A DNA stretch of 64,000 bases from Leptolyngbya subtilissima AS-A7. Lineage in GTDB: Bacteria > Cyanobacteriota > Cyanobacteriia > Phormidesmidales > Phormidesmidaceae. Location of the stretch: contig NZ_JAMPKY010000010.1 in the NCBI RefSeq assembly GCF_039962255.1, positions 62,001-126,000 of the forward strand. The letters are read 5' to 3'. Positions 24,199 through 32,474 of the stretch are shown piece after piece. Numbering within the stretch: position 1 is the first letter of the stretch; every line of letters begins with the position of its first letter. Under the pieces are notes generated by a model, which had not been told where the DNA came from, did not search any database, and was given only the letters and a program-made list of their open reading frames with translations. Both the position numbers and the translations under genes were made by a program.

Positions 24199-25827
24199 AT
24201 GACTGCTCTCAAACTGCTTCGCTCCATTACCCTTTCAGCAACCGCAACTGTTACCTGGGCTCTAGCTGCTTCTAGCGCCCTTGCTTTTTCAGATACCCAG
24301 TCTCATTGGGCAGCCACCTGTATTGACCAATTAGCGGCGCAACGTCGGGTGAGTGGTTATCCCGAGGGTAGCTTTCGCCCCCAGGCAACCCTTACGCGCA
24401 CTGAATTTGCTGTTCTCATGCTCAATTCGTTTGGCTATGTTGAGCCGACTCGCAGTGCTCCGACGTTTCGAGATGTGCCCTCTAGTTTCTGGGGCTATCG
24501 GGCTATTCAAGACGCCTACGCGCGCGCGTTTTTCTCGGGCTATCCGGATGGTACGTTTCGACCGACAGAAGCTATTCCCCGAGTGCAGGCGATCGCAATT
24601 TTGGCCAATGCCACCCACATGAGCAGCCCGGAAGTAGCGGAGACTGTCTTGCCGCGATATTTTGATGATGCTCAGCAGGTGCCACCCTACGCTAAAAATG
24701 CGATCGCAGCCGGAACTGTGGGGCGTTTGGTGGTGAACTATCCAAACCCGCGACAACTACAGCCCAATCGAGCTATCACTCGGGGCGAGGTGGCGGCTTT
24801 GATCTGTCAGTCCCTCAACCTCGCTCGGACGGTGCCTGTGCAGTATGTGGCAGGCGATCGCACGGTGTTTACGATTCCTCCTGAAATGGGAGGGTTTGAT
24901 CGCTTTTCAGAGGGGCTAGTGTCCTTCTTAGTCAATGGGAAAGTTGGCTATATGAATCAACAGGGGGCAACTGTAATTGCGCCGCAGTTCGATGAGGGGG
25001 GGACGTTTTCAGACGGGTTAGCGGCTGTGCGGGTAGGAACTCAGTGGGGCTTTATCGATCGCACGGGAGCCTACGTCATTCCCCTGCAATTTACGACTCG
25101 CCCTGACGACTTCTCTGATGGCATGGCCGCCATTCGCACTGCGAGTGGGCTAACTGGATTCATTGACAAAACGGGGGCGATCGCAATTCAGCCTCAGCCC
25201 TATTACGCGACCTCTTTTACGGAAGGGCTAGCGGCGATCTCAGTGAATGGTCAATCTGGCTTTATGGACAAAACCGGGGCGATCGTGATTCAGCCTCAGT
25301 TTGAGCAAGTCAGAGCATTTTCAGATGGGTTGGCTGCTGTGAAAGTGCGCCCTTCTCCTACGGCTGGTGCGTTGTGGGGCTATATCGATCGCACCGGGGC
25401 TTTTGTGATCGAGCCTCGGTATTACGATGCCGAGCCTTTTTCTGAGGGATTGGCTGCCGTTCTTGGCCTCAATGGTGACGGACGAACCTGGGGCTACATT
25501 AACCGCGCCGGTGAAACTGCAATTCAGCCTCAATTCTTTGCCCATTCAGAGTATCAAGGCCCGGTGACGACGCCCTTTTCGGGGGGCATTGCCATGGTGC
25601 GTCGGGGCGAACAGGCTGGATTTATTGACCGCACGGGGCGATATGCGATCGCAACTCAGTTTGTAGATGCTGATCGGGTCTCGAATGGCATGGCTCGGGT
25701 CAATGTGGGTGGCACCTGGACACGAGTGCAGACGGGCTGTACTCAAAGTGACGGCTGCTCTTATTCCAGCCAGCTTCGAGGTGGCAAGTGGGGCTACATT
25801 CAAATGCCGCGCACTGCCAATCCATAA
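24199..25827 (+). CDS. Exported SLH-domain protein with WG repeats
   Basis: A 542-residue exported protein. A signal peptide (about 1-29, ending ASSALA) is followed by three S-layer homology repeats over about 30-205 (HWAATCIDQLAAQRRVSGYP, FRDVPSSFWGYRAIQDAYAR). From about 220 to the end come roughly seven WG repeats of the form G-F-I-D-K/R-T-G-A, such as WGFIDRTGAYVIPLQF. SLH domains anchor to cell-wall polymer or periplasmic layers in cyanobacteria. A few Cys near the C-terminus (TGCTQSDGCSY) may form a disulfide. The role of WG repeats is unknown. It has a close functional relative at 26966. Confidence 0.9.
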   Translation: MTALKLLRSITLSATATVTWALAASSALAFSDTQSHWAATCIDQLAAQRRVSGYPEGSFRPQATLTRTEFAVLMLNSFGYVEPTRSAPTFRDVPSSFWGYRAIQDAYARAFFSGYPDGTFRPTEAIPRVQAIAILANATHMSSPEVAETVLPRYFDDAQQVPPYAKNAIAAGTVGRLVVNYPNPRQLQPNRAITRGEVAALICQSLNLARTVPVQYVAGDRTVFTIPPEMGGFDRFSEGLVSFLVNGKVGYMNQQGATVIAPQFDEGGTFSDGLAAVRVGTQWGFIDRTGAYVIPLQFTTRPDDFSDGMAAIRTASGLTGFIDKTGAIAIQPQPYYATSFTEGLAAISVNGQSGFMDKTGAIVIQPQFEQVRAFSDGLAAVKVRPSPTAGALWGYIDRTGAFVIEPRYYDAEPFSEGLAAVLGLNGDGRTWGYINRAGETAIQPQFFAHSEYQGPVTTPFSGGIAMVRRGEQAGFIDRTGRYAIATQFVDADRVSNGMARVNVGGTWTRVQTGCTQSDGCSYSSQLRGGKWGYIQMPRTANP

Positions 25828-25952
25828 GCAAAGTACCTGTGGGGTGGGCACTGCCCCCCCTACTTTTACTAATGTGCCACTCAACTTACAGTACTGCCTT
25901 AGCTTTGAGTAGGTTAAATGCTGCCAGCAGAAAACGCAGCCGACAACTGAGA

Positions 25953-26750
25953 TCAATCTGCTTCCAATTCAATAAAATCGCCTTTTTTCAGTACTCCCTC
26001 AACTAAAACCGCACAGTAAATTCCAGCAAAACTGCCGTTTGCTTGGACAACTTTCTGTGAAACTTCTGGGTTGTGTTCACCTGTATCTGGATCGAGCGAA
26101 ATCATCCTACAACGTGGGTCACGCTCAAGCACCATGACCGTCGCGGTCGAACCAATCCGTAGACGGCGACCGACAAGGTTATCTTCAGGAAATCCAACCA
26201 CGTCTGACGAAAAATTGAAGTAGACGTTTGCTCGAAAACGCCGCTTATCAACTGGGATTGAGCATTCTGATTCAATTTGTCGAATCGTGGATAAGCTGAT
26301 TAACGAAATCGGGCGACAATCGGTTAAAGCCCGGTCTGAACGCACAAGTTTTAGTTGGGTCTTCGCGTCGAGTCCTTCACCCAGTAGTTGAATCAGTTCT
26401 GGGTCCTCGACAGAAATAATTTTGCCTGCCGGAGTGACAACATCTAAAAGCATGTCTTCTGGGTCACTGTTAGCAGGTGTCACACCAGGTGCTATACTCG
26501 CGGCTTCAATTAAGTTTGGCGGTTTTGAGGCTCGTTCTGGGTAGCGATATTGCGGCTGATATTGCAACATTTGTTGCTGCACATTCGCGTTCAAATAAGG
26601 AAAGCCTTTGCGAGCAGCGGAACTTTTGACGGCGTAGCAGCGATCGCCATAAATACCAGAAAACCCCATAAAGATTTCGGGCATTTCTACGCCGCGCATG
26701 CTTTTAACTGGGTAGCACCACAGGCTTTCGACGGTTCCGATAGTTGTCAT
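25953..26750 (-). CDS. MOSC domain-containing protein
   Basis: A 265-residue protein with an N-terminal MOSC beta-barrel (VESLWCYPVKSMRGVEMPE, GDRCYAVKS) and a C-terminal MOSC domain (RFRANVYFNF, GRRLRIGSTATVMVLERDPRC). The MOSC Cys sits in the RDPRCRM motif. Relatives include mARC/YcbX molybdenum-cofactor-dependent reductases; the electron-donor ferredoxin domain of YcbX is absent here. The substrate is unknown. ATG 26750. Confidence 0.88.
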   Translation of the reverse strand: MTTIGTVESLWCYPVKSMRGVEMPEIFMGFSGIYGDRCYAVKSSAARKGFPYLNANVQQQMLQYQPQYRYPERASKPPNLIEAASIAPGVTPANSDPEDMLLDVVTPAGKIISVEDPELIQLLGEGLDAKTQLKLVRSDRALTDCRPISLISLSTIRQIESECSIPVDKRRFRANVYFNFSSDVVGFPEDNLVGRRLRIGSTATVMVLERDPRCRMISLDPDTGEHNPEVSQKVVQANGSFAGIYCAVLVEGVLKKGDFIELEAD

Positions 26751-26829
26751 ATCAAAACTGAAAATCTCATTTTAGCGAGCTACTGCTAATTGGTTCAGGT
26801 TATAGGCTCGAGAAGGAGAACTATGTCGC

Positions 26830-26899
26830 AGTTTCGCCCCCCCGCCCCCAATTCTGAGGAGATTTAAAGCCCCCAAGGTTGGGGGTTTGGGGCCAAAGC
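26830..26899. repeat. C/G-rich intergenic repeat near the WG gene
   Basis: The segment contains GCCCCCCCGCCCCC and a hairpin AAAGCCCCCAA / TTGGGGGTTT. Similar C-tract/G-tract hairpins, translating as NLGGFKSPQNWG-like strings, are scattered through many cyanobacterial genomes (family knowledge). No gene is called here. Confidence 0.45.
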
Positions 26900-26965
26900 T
26901 CATACAGGCAATATTCTTTTTCAATAAGGAAACAGCCTTGGGTGTTGGGGTAGACGGGTTTCTCC

Positions 26966-28090
26966 TTAGCGGTAGATAAAGTCGCAGCGATCGCCCCCAA
27001 AACAGACGCGGGCAAACCCGTCGGAAAAGGAATAGGCATCATCATATACAGGACGAATTGCCCAGCGGCCTTGGCGATCGATGAATCCCCAATGACCTCC
27101 AAACCCCTGCTCATTCTCATCTACTCGTACCGCTGCTAGCCCCAGCCGAAACTCTGACGCACCATCGAATCGCGGTTTGATGATCCATTTCCCAGTTTTA
27201 TCGATGTAGCCAGATTTTTCGGATTCTACAACTGCAATGCCGTCGGAAAAGGCCATTGTGCGAGCGGGGCGAGGAGCAATACGCCAGGCTCCTGTGGTGT
27301 CGATGTAGCCTCCGCCTTCATGGGTGGCAACAGCCGCTAACCCTTCGGAGAATGCGCTTGCTGATTGGTATTTAGGCGGAATCACCCAATTTCCAGTTAG
27401 GTCGAGAAAGCCCCAATACTCACCGTCCTGCGCTGCGGCTAGGCCTTCATGAAATGGGTATAAGTCTGTAAATTTGGGGGAGACGATCCATTGCCCGGCG
27501 CGATCGATGATGCCCCAGCGATCGCCTACCCGCACCGCCGCCCGGTCATCTACAAAACCATCTGCTGCATCGAACTGAGGTGGAATCACCCACCGCCCAT
27601 CTCGGTTGATGTAGCCCCAGCGATCGTTTTGGTACACTGAGGCCATACCCTGCTGAAACTGGTAGTCGGCGACGAACTTTATGGTTTGTGGCCCTGGCAA
27701 CGGCGTTCGCTGGAACTGGGGTTTAATCACCATCTCACCGGACGGATTGATAAACCCATACAGCCCATTTTTCATGACCGCTGCCAAGCCTTCTGAAAAG
27801 TCTTGAGCTAACTCAAATTCAGCAGGGATTACCAGTTTCCCTTCGCGATTAATGTAGCCATAGCCCTGATTGAATACCGGCGCGACTAGGGCTAACCCTT
27901 CGTGAAAGCTATTGACGTCATCAAACCAGCGACCGATTAGTAGTTGCCCCGTCTGTGGCGTGATGTCTCTGGAGCGAACGGGATAGCGATCGCATCCCCC
28001 AGTCCCCAACATCACGCACCCCAACAGAACTATGCACCACAGGCTCAACCTCAACCGCCTAATCCACCGCCGCTCATGTTTCACAGCCAT
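26966..28090 (-). CDS. WG repeat-containing exported protein (possible lipoprotein)
   Basis: A 374-residue protein from ATG 28090 (MAVKHERRWIRR); TTG 28123 would add 11 residues. A hydrophobic signal (LWCIVLLGCVMLGTGGC) ends in a weak lipobox, with possible lipidation at the last Cys. The rest is about seven to eight WG repeats such as YGYINREGKLVIPAEFELAQ and WGFIDRQGRWAIRP. The function is unknown; the repeats resemble those of the SLH/WG protein 1.1 kb away on the opposite strand. The protein ends CDFIYR with two nearby Cys. Confidence 0.85.
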   Translation of the reverse strand: MAVKHERRWIRRLRLSLWCIVLLGCVMLGTGGCDRYPVRSRDITPQTGQLLIGRWFDDVNSFHEGLALVAPVFNQGYGYINREGKLVIPAEFELAQDFSEGLAAVMKNGLYGFINPSGEMVIKPQFQRTPLPGPQTIKFVADYQFQQGMASVYQNDRWGYINRDGRWVIPPQFDAADGFVDDRAAVRVGDRWGIIDRAGQWIVSPKFTDLYPFHEGLAAAQDGEYWGFLDLTGNWVIPPKYQSASAFSEGLAAVATHEGGGYIDTTGAWRIAPRPARTMAFSDGIAVVESEKSGYIDKTGKWIIKPRFDGASEFRLGLAAVRVDENEQGFGGHWGFIDRQGRWAIRPVYDDAYSFSDGFARVCFGGDRCDFIYR

Positions 28091-28311
28091 GCCACACCAT
28101 CCACTCCAGAATCTAGAATCCAAAATTCAAAGGGGTTTAGGGGAGATTGGCGGTAGCCTTCTGAGTGCTTACGGACTCATTGCCCCCTTGTAAGGTGAGT
28201 GTCAGATACTGATGCATCGAGGTGAAACCAGCTAACGATGTCCATCACCCGCCGCAGGTGACCTCGAGCGCCTATAAGCGATCTTTAAACGGTTGGTGTG
28301 CATAGGTATTG

Positions 28312-29310
28312 TCATGGGACACCATTGCAACGCACTTTTTCAACAACTTGACGAATTGCATCAATAACGAATTGTGGTTTATCGAGGTGGATTGCGTGCC
28401 CGCTTTCATGGGCAACAATGTGAACGCCTTGGGGTGACTGGTTGGCTAAATCTGCATGTAATGTTTGCAGCTTCTCAACTACCTCTTTAGTTATGTCAAA
28501 ATCTGGTTTTCCAGCCGACAAAACAACGAGAGGAATATCAGGAAACAACTTTGTCTGGCGAACCTGTTCGACTTGATGCATGCTGACTGATACCGCCGCC
28601 GATTCCTGAGCAAAGGTTTTCCCAAACTGCGTTTGAGAATAGAGTGCTTTAGCTAGAGAGCGAATTGAAGGTGGAAACTTTTGGAATAAACCAGCTGCCA
28701 TGGGCAAAGAATCAAAAGTGACCAGCAAACGAAGCAGACCAGTACGTCCCATAATTGGCACTACGTAGGTCAACAGTCCTTCGAGCCGCTTGTTTAATTC
28801 CACCCATTCGACGGGTGTGTCCTCATACATTCGCTCATGAGCAACATCTACTAAAACCATCCCAGCCACTTCTTCAGGATAGTGATAGGCAAATAAGCGG
28901 GTGAATAAACCACTTAAAGACATTCCCACTAAAATATAAGGTGGTTCAATTTCAACCTTTCTTAAAAGTTGTCGCAGCTCGTCAACAGCTTGCTCAGCGG
29001 TACGCGGTTCTGAACTGACATCGCTCCAGCCATAGCCTGCGCGATCGTAGGTCAAGATTCTCGTAAATTTAGCAACTTCAGGCTGTACTGATTGCCAATC
29101 TAGGTGAGTACCCCCGGCTCCACTATCCACAATGACTGTTGGGAGACCTTCGCCCATCATTTGATAGTGCCACTTTTTACCGTTGACTTGAACTACTTTT
29201 CCAGGTGGTGGAAATTTCCGGCGATCGCGACTTGTGGCAAGTGCTTGATAAATTGCTCCAAACCCAACTACTCCGATCACTACCCCAAGGGGTACAACAA
29301 GCCATAGCAT
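28312..29310 (-). CDS. Alpha/beta hydrolase with N-terminal membrane anchor
   Basis: A 332-residue protein. A hydrophobic segment at about residues 2-24 (LWLVVPLGVVIGVVGFGAI) may anchor it. The hydrolase fold shows the oxyanion region DSGAGGTHLDW, the nucleophile elbow VGMSLSGLFTRL with Ser near residue 123, an acid in VLSAGKPDFD and the catalytic His in HESGHAIHLDKPQ. Many such proteins are lipases or haloperoxidase-like esterases; the substrate is unknown. It is on the minus strand and isolated. Confidence 0.87.
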   Translation of the reverse strand: MLWLVVPLGVVIGVVGFGAIYQALATSRDRRKFPPPGKVVQVNGKKWHYQMMGEGLPTVIVDSGAGGTHLDWQSVQPEVAKFTRILTYDRAGYGWSDVSSEPRTAEQAVDELRQLLRKVEIEPPYILVGMSLSGLFTRLFAYHYPEEVAGMVLVDVAHERMYEDTPVEWVELNKRLEGLLTYVVPIMGRTGLLRLLVTFDSLPMAAGLFQKFPPSIRSLAKALYSQTQFGKTFAQESAAVSVSMHQVEQVRQTKLFPDIPLVVLSAGKPDFDITKEVVEKLQTLHADLANQSPQGVHIVAHESGHAIHLDKPQFVIDAIRQVVEKVRCNGVP

Positions 29311-29483
29311 TTAGTTGATTCCTAAGCAGATGGTGGTACACCTACGAACAGCTAACCCCGCAAATCTCTCGGGCAGATTGCAAGGCTAAGGGGATCGTAC
29401 CTTAGCCACCCCAATTTGCACTTCAGCGGGTGGCTAAGGTTTTCGTGTTCTGTCTTCCTAAACCACAACTGGAGACAGAACCC

Positions 29484-29765
29484 ATGTTTGAATACCTCGA
29501 TCCCGACGCCTCTGGCGCGTCAAATTTTCCGCCTGCCCAGCCCGCGCATCCCCATCCTCGCCCCGAGCGAGTACGGCACATGCTCTACGGCAGCCTCGCC
29601 GGCATAGACCGCACCATCAAAATCCTCCATGCCCACGGCTACACCGACCCCAACGACTGGAGCGACCCCATCCCCGTGCCACCCACCAGTGACATTCTTG
29701 GCTCAGCATCCAGCGGCACCGGGATCTGGATGGCGATCGCCACCAAAACTGTGCTGATCGAATAG
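29484..29765 (+). CDS. Small conserved cyanobacterial protein
   Basis: A 93-residue protein starting at ATG 29484 (MFEYLDPDASG); an earlier in-frame start is less likely because family members start with this Met. The middle PRPERVRHMLYGSLAGIDRTI and ILHAHGYTDPNDWSDP are the parts I recognise from short cyanobacterial proteins without known function. It is preceded by GGAGACAGAACCC. The strong hairpin at 29779 follows. No signal or membrane segment. Confidence 0.75.
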   Translation: MFEYLDPDASGASNFPPAQPAHPHPRPERVRHMLYGSLAGIDRTIKILHAHGYTDPNDWSDPIPVPPTSDILGSASSGTGIWMAIATKTVLIE

Positions 29766-29778
29766 CATATCCTGCCAG

Positions 29779-29807
29779 TCCCGACGGCATAAATTTTGCC
29801 GTCGGGA
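29779..29807 (+). terminator. Hairpin after the small conserved gene
   Basis: A perfect 11-bp stem TCCCGACGGCA / TGCCGTCGGGA with a 7-base loop. No T-run follows on either strand, so termination is likely but not assured. Confidence 0.5.
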
Positions 29808-29853
29808 GCTGCGATCGCCAAAAACAAGCACACTGCCCCCGCAACTTGGCACA

Positions 29854-30036
29854 TTGAGCAGCCCGTTTAACGAACTAAGGCCGCTGTATAGCGTATTGAG
29901 GCCGCTGTATAACGAAGTGGCACAGCTGTATAGCTTACTAACCTCGCTGCAAAGCAAAGTGGCACAGCTGTGTAGCAAACTGGCACAGCTGTATGGCTTA
30001 TTCACGTCGCTGTATAGCGAAGTGGCACAGCTGTAG
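29854..30036 (+). CDS. Leucine-heptad repeat reading frame (doubtful gene)
   Basis: A 60-codon frame with possible TTG start encodes leucine heptads: LYSVLRP LYNEVAQ LYSLLTS LQSKVAQ and so on, a coiled-coil-like pattern. Two stops (TAG and TGA) fall in the eighth 21-bp unit, after which the heptads continue in the same frame, so the array looks like a frame that was once longer. The opposite strand is also open. I call the repeat real and the gene doubtful. Confidence 0.25.
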   Translation: MSSPFNELRPLYSVLRPLYNEVAQLYSLLTSLQSKVAQLCSKLAQLYGLFTSLYSEVAQL

Positions 30037-30072
30037 GGCTGACTGACCTCGCTGCAAAGCAAAGTGGCACAG
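29863..30072. repeat. 21-bp tandem repeat array (about ten units)
   Basis: Units of 21 bp begin at 29863, then 29884, 29905 and every 21 bp to 30052, with consensus CTGTATAGCNAAGTGGCACAG and a second version ending ACCTCG. Units 1-4 match units 6-9 in order, so there is a 105-bp higher-order period. Length 21 keeps the reading frame and gives seven-residue units with Leu first. The spacing is constant with no unique spacers, so it is not a CRISPR. Confidence 0.85.
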
Positions 30073-30414
30073 CAGTGTAATGTCTTCAGAGAACAAACTG
30101 CCGATTGCAGGCCGCAATATCTCAAATTGACCTGTCAATATAGCCCTCGCCTGCTGGCGAACTACTTGCACTAAAAATCAGATTAGATGGTTCCATGGCT
30201 ATGTCTTCGTGCAAGACCGTGATGCGAGGTAGCCATGGTGGCAGGCAACATCAACAACCAAGTTTTAGCTATAAGTCAATCTCCGAGCTTCCTATTGTCT
30301 GTGGCTGCTGCACCGCGAGGGTCAAAGGCTTGCATCGCCAACGCAACTGCTAGCTACATCAGTAAATTGGAGGATATGCAGCATGAAGACTCATTGACGA
30401 TCTTTCTTATAAAA

Positions 30415-30612
30415 ACTTAAAAACCGCCCAAACGACGGGTGGTAATTTGTCTTTGGCAGGATAGGGTGATGCCAATGGGGTAGGTTGACCAACTTGCTTG
30501 AGGCATAGGTTCCTATCACCGGAAAAACCGAGGTAGCACGCTGCCGTCCTAGCGCCACCTAGGGATGTACAGCATGTCTTGACTGACCTGGCGATAGCGG
30601 CAATCACTCCTT
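30415..30612 (-). ncRNA. Candidate structured small RNA, about 200 nt
   Basis: On the minus strand, GGAGTGATTGCC (30612-30601) can pair with GGCATCACCC (about 30477-30468), enclosing several hairpins: CCTAG/CTAGG (30551-30566), CGG/CCG around TTTTT, and ATAG/CTAT. ACCACCC/GGGCGGT with one mismatch, followed by TTTTTAAGTTTTT, is a plausible minus-strand terminator at 30415-30443. The two short frames crossing it are not protein-like. The size would fit a 6S-type regulator, but I cannot confirm any family; the plus strand can fold nearly as well. Confidence 0.3.
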
Positions 30613-30614
30613 AG

Positions 30615-30636
30615 GTGTGGCGAGCGATCGCCACAC
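30615..30636. repeat. Perfect hairpin beside the RNA candidate
   Basis: GTGTGGCGA (30615-30623) and TCGCCACAC (30628-30636) around GCGA. It overlaps a GCGATCG site and borders the RNA candidate. Confidence 0.5.
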
Positions 30637-30761
30637 TCAGTAGCTGACGTGCTGCTAAGCTCGGTCTACATCGAGCAGCCCCAGCGATCTCTAAAGCGTT
30701 AATACGCACCTCGGGCGGATACCACTGCACCATCAAGGGCCTAAAAAGGAACTAAATCGAC

Positions 30762-31538
30762 TTGAGAGAACAATCCTTTGAGTTTTACAGCATCGCCTTT
30801 TTAGGAATCATTATGTTCCGCTATTTTCTAGTGGCAGGCATCACCTACTGGGTCTTTTACTCGCCCATCAGTCGATCGTTTATCAACCCTCGGCTGCGGC
30901 ATCGGGTGCCATCCTGGCCAGCGATTCGTCACGATATCAATCTTTCGGCGCTGTCGGCCCTGGTGTTTGCGTTGGCCGCTGGCTTCATTCTCTCTTCCTA
31001 CGAAGACGGAGCCACTCGCCTCTACACCGACCCAAGACAATATGGACTGTGGTATTTGGGGGTTAGCTATGGTGCGGTTTTGGTTTTGCAGGACACCTAT
31101 TTCTATTTCACCCACCGACTGTTTCACCACCCCAAGCTGTTTCCCTGGCTCCACCGGGGACACCACCGATCGCGCTACCCCACCCCCTGGACCTCGTTTG
31201 CCTTTGATCCCTTAGAGGCCGTTGTTCAAGCGCTCTTTTTAGTTGGCATTGTCTTTGTGTTGCCGCTGCATTTCATCACGGTGCTTGCCGTGCTCACAAC
31301 GATGACGGTGTGGGCTGTGCTTAACCATTTGGGGCCAGATCGCCTACCGGCTCTGTTCCCTCACCACTGGCTAGGAGAGTGGGTGATTGGCCCCGCCCAT
31401 CACTCTATTCACCACCTCAAATATGCTGTGCACTATGGGCTTTATTTCACGTTTTGGGATCGGCTGCTGGGCACCCAAGATCCGAACTATACGCAAAACC
31501 TAAGCGACTTTCGATTCGGTCGCAGCGACAGCGTCTAG
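30762..31538 (+). CDS. Sterol desaturase / fatty acid hydroxylase superfamily protein
   Basis: A 258-residue di-iron membrane oxygenase. Histidine clusters fit the family: HRLFHHPKLFPWLHRGHHRS around residue 115-135 and HHSIHHLKYAVHYG near 215-230, giving the expected His-box set. Three to four membrane helices are seen. The start is TTG 30762, kept because the upstream residues extend a credible first helix (FYSIAFLGIIMFRYFLVAG); ATG 30813 with AGGA is the alternative. The carotenoid 2,2'-hydroxylase CrtG belongs to this superfamily as I understand it, and crtW follows after 62 bp, so a carotenoid hydroxylase is a reasonable guess. Confidence 0.85.
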   Translation: MREQSFEFYSIAFLGIIMFRYFLVAGITYWVFYSPISRSFINPRLRHRVPSWPAIRHDINLSALSALVFALAAGFILSSYEDGATRLYTDPRQYGLWYLGVSYGAVLVLQDTYFYFTHRLFHHPKLFPWLHRGHHRSRYPTPWTSFAFDPLEAVVQALFLVGIVFVLPLHFITVLAVLTTMTVWAVLNHLGPDRLPALFPHHWLGEWVIGPAHHSIHHLKYAVHYGLYFTFWDRLLGTQDPNYTQNLSDFRFGRSDSV

Positions 31539-31600
31539 CCCACAGCTCTAAGTGTTAATTACTGAACTCTATAGCCTATTTTTATAGGCCATTTCTTGTC

Positions 31601-32314
31601 ATGGGTATTTTTGTCGCATTAGTAATTGTGGCGCTCTGGCTGAGCAGTTTAGCAGGGCTTTTGCTGGTAGATATATCCCAGCTCAACTTGCTGTGGATTG
31701 TTGCAGCCATACTGGGGCGTACTTATATTCAAACTGGGCTATTTATTGTGGCTCACGACGCCATTCACGGGGTTGTGGTGCAGGGCGATCGCCGCTTAAA
31801 CCACGGCATTGGGCGACTGGCCGTCAGCCTATATGCCCCCTTGTCCTACCAAAAACTGACTATCAACCACTGGCGGCATCATCGGTATCCTGGTCAAGCT
31901 CAAGATCCCGATTTTCACGACGGCATTCACCGCAGCTTTGCCCGCTGGTATTGGAAATTTATGTCGGGCTATCTTAACGGCCGAGAAAAGATAGTCATGC
32001 TGGTAAAGCTAATTGCCATCGGTCTAACGTTGATTATTGGATTTCAAACTTCTGTCAGCAACCTGGGCTTGTTTTGGCTTTTGCCCATCGTCCTAAGCTC
32101 GATGCAGCTGTTTTTGTTTGGCACCTACTTGCCGCACCGAGCGGGGCAAGCCAATTCCCACTATGCGACTAGCAGCAACTATCCGCTCGTGCTGTCGCTG
32201 TTGACTTGTTACTACTTCGGCTACCACTGGGAGCACCACGAATATCCCCATCTGCCCTGGTACCACCTGCCCTCAGCCCGCCAGTTCAATCTTGAAACTG
32301 GAGTAACGCACTAG
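31601..32314 (+). CDS. crtW: CrtW-type beta-carotene ketolase
   Basis: A 237-residue membrane di-iron oxygenase with the CrtW histidine pattern: AHDAIHGVV near residue 51, HWRHHRYPGQAQDPDFHDG near 90, FGTYLPHRAG near 170 and HWEHHEYPHLPWYHLP near 208. These boxes match beta-carotene 4,4'-ketolases rather than acyl-lipid desaturases or CrtR hydroxylases. It would add keto groups to beta-ionone rings, giving echinenone, canthaxanthin or, with a hydroxylase, ketomyxol-type products. ATG 31601 begins in a hydrophobic helix. It is 62 bp downstream of the hydroxylase-like gene and likely co-expressed. Confidence 0.85.
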   Translation: MGIFVALVIVALWLSSLAGLLLVDISQLNLLWIVAAILGRTYIQTGLFIVAHDAIHGVVVQGDRRLNHGIGRLAVSLYAPLSYQKLTINHWRHHRYPGQAQDPDFHDGIHRSFARWYWKFMSGYLNGREKIVMLVKLIAIGLTLIIGFQTSVSNLGLFWLLPIVLSSMQLFLFGTYLPHRAGQANSHYATSSNYPLVLSLLTCYYFGYHWEHHEYPHLPWYHLPSARQFNLETGVTH

Positions 32315-32371
32315 CCTACAACCATTGCGATCGAGGTCTTACATCAAATCCCGAATGAATACCCACAATTT

Positions 32372-32399
32372 GTAGGGGCGTAGCATGCTACGCCCCTAC
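32372..32399. repeat. Dispersed palindrome, copy 2
   Basis: GTAGGGGCGTAGCA / TGCTACGCCCCTAC is a perfect 28-bp palindrome, between crtW and the convergent WD40 gene. It shares the outer GTAGGGGC arms with the copies at 17386 and 55173. It could act as a bidirectional terminator. Confidence 0.75.
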
Positions 32400-32474
32400 G
32401 GGGTTCCTGGCTATGAACCAGGGTTTACCAAATTGGATTTCGGATTAACCCTCGATCGCAACGGCTACCGTGGT

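Larger units (their letters stand above)
30073..30761. other. 690-bp gene-free region
   Basis: Between the repeat array and the sterol desaturase gene. It contains hairpin-rich sequence at about 30415-30615 (see RNA candidate), a perfect 9-bp stem GTGTGGCGA/TCGCCACAC at 30615-30636, and otherwise short frames without protein-like composition. Nothing else identified. Confidence 0.4.

Noticed and set aside
26821..27120. Minus-strand frame with NLGGFKSPQNWG-like text
   Set aside because: Generated by a C-tract/G-tract repeat and partly overlapping the end of the WG gene; not a gene.
29863..30072. CRISPR array
   Set aside because: Units are contiguous with no unique spacers and no cas genes occur in the window.
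29703..30125. 140-codon minus-strand frame across the heptad array
   Set aside because: Follows from the 21-bp period of the repeat; extends into the antisense of a conserved small gene.
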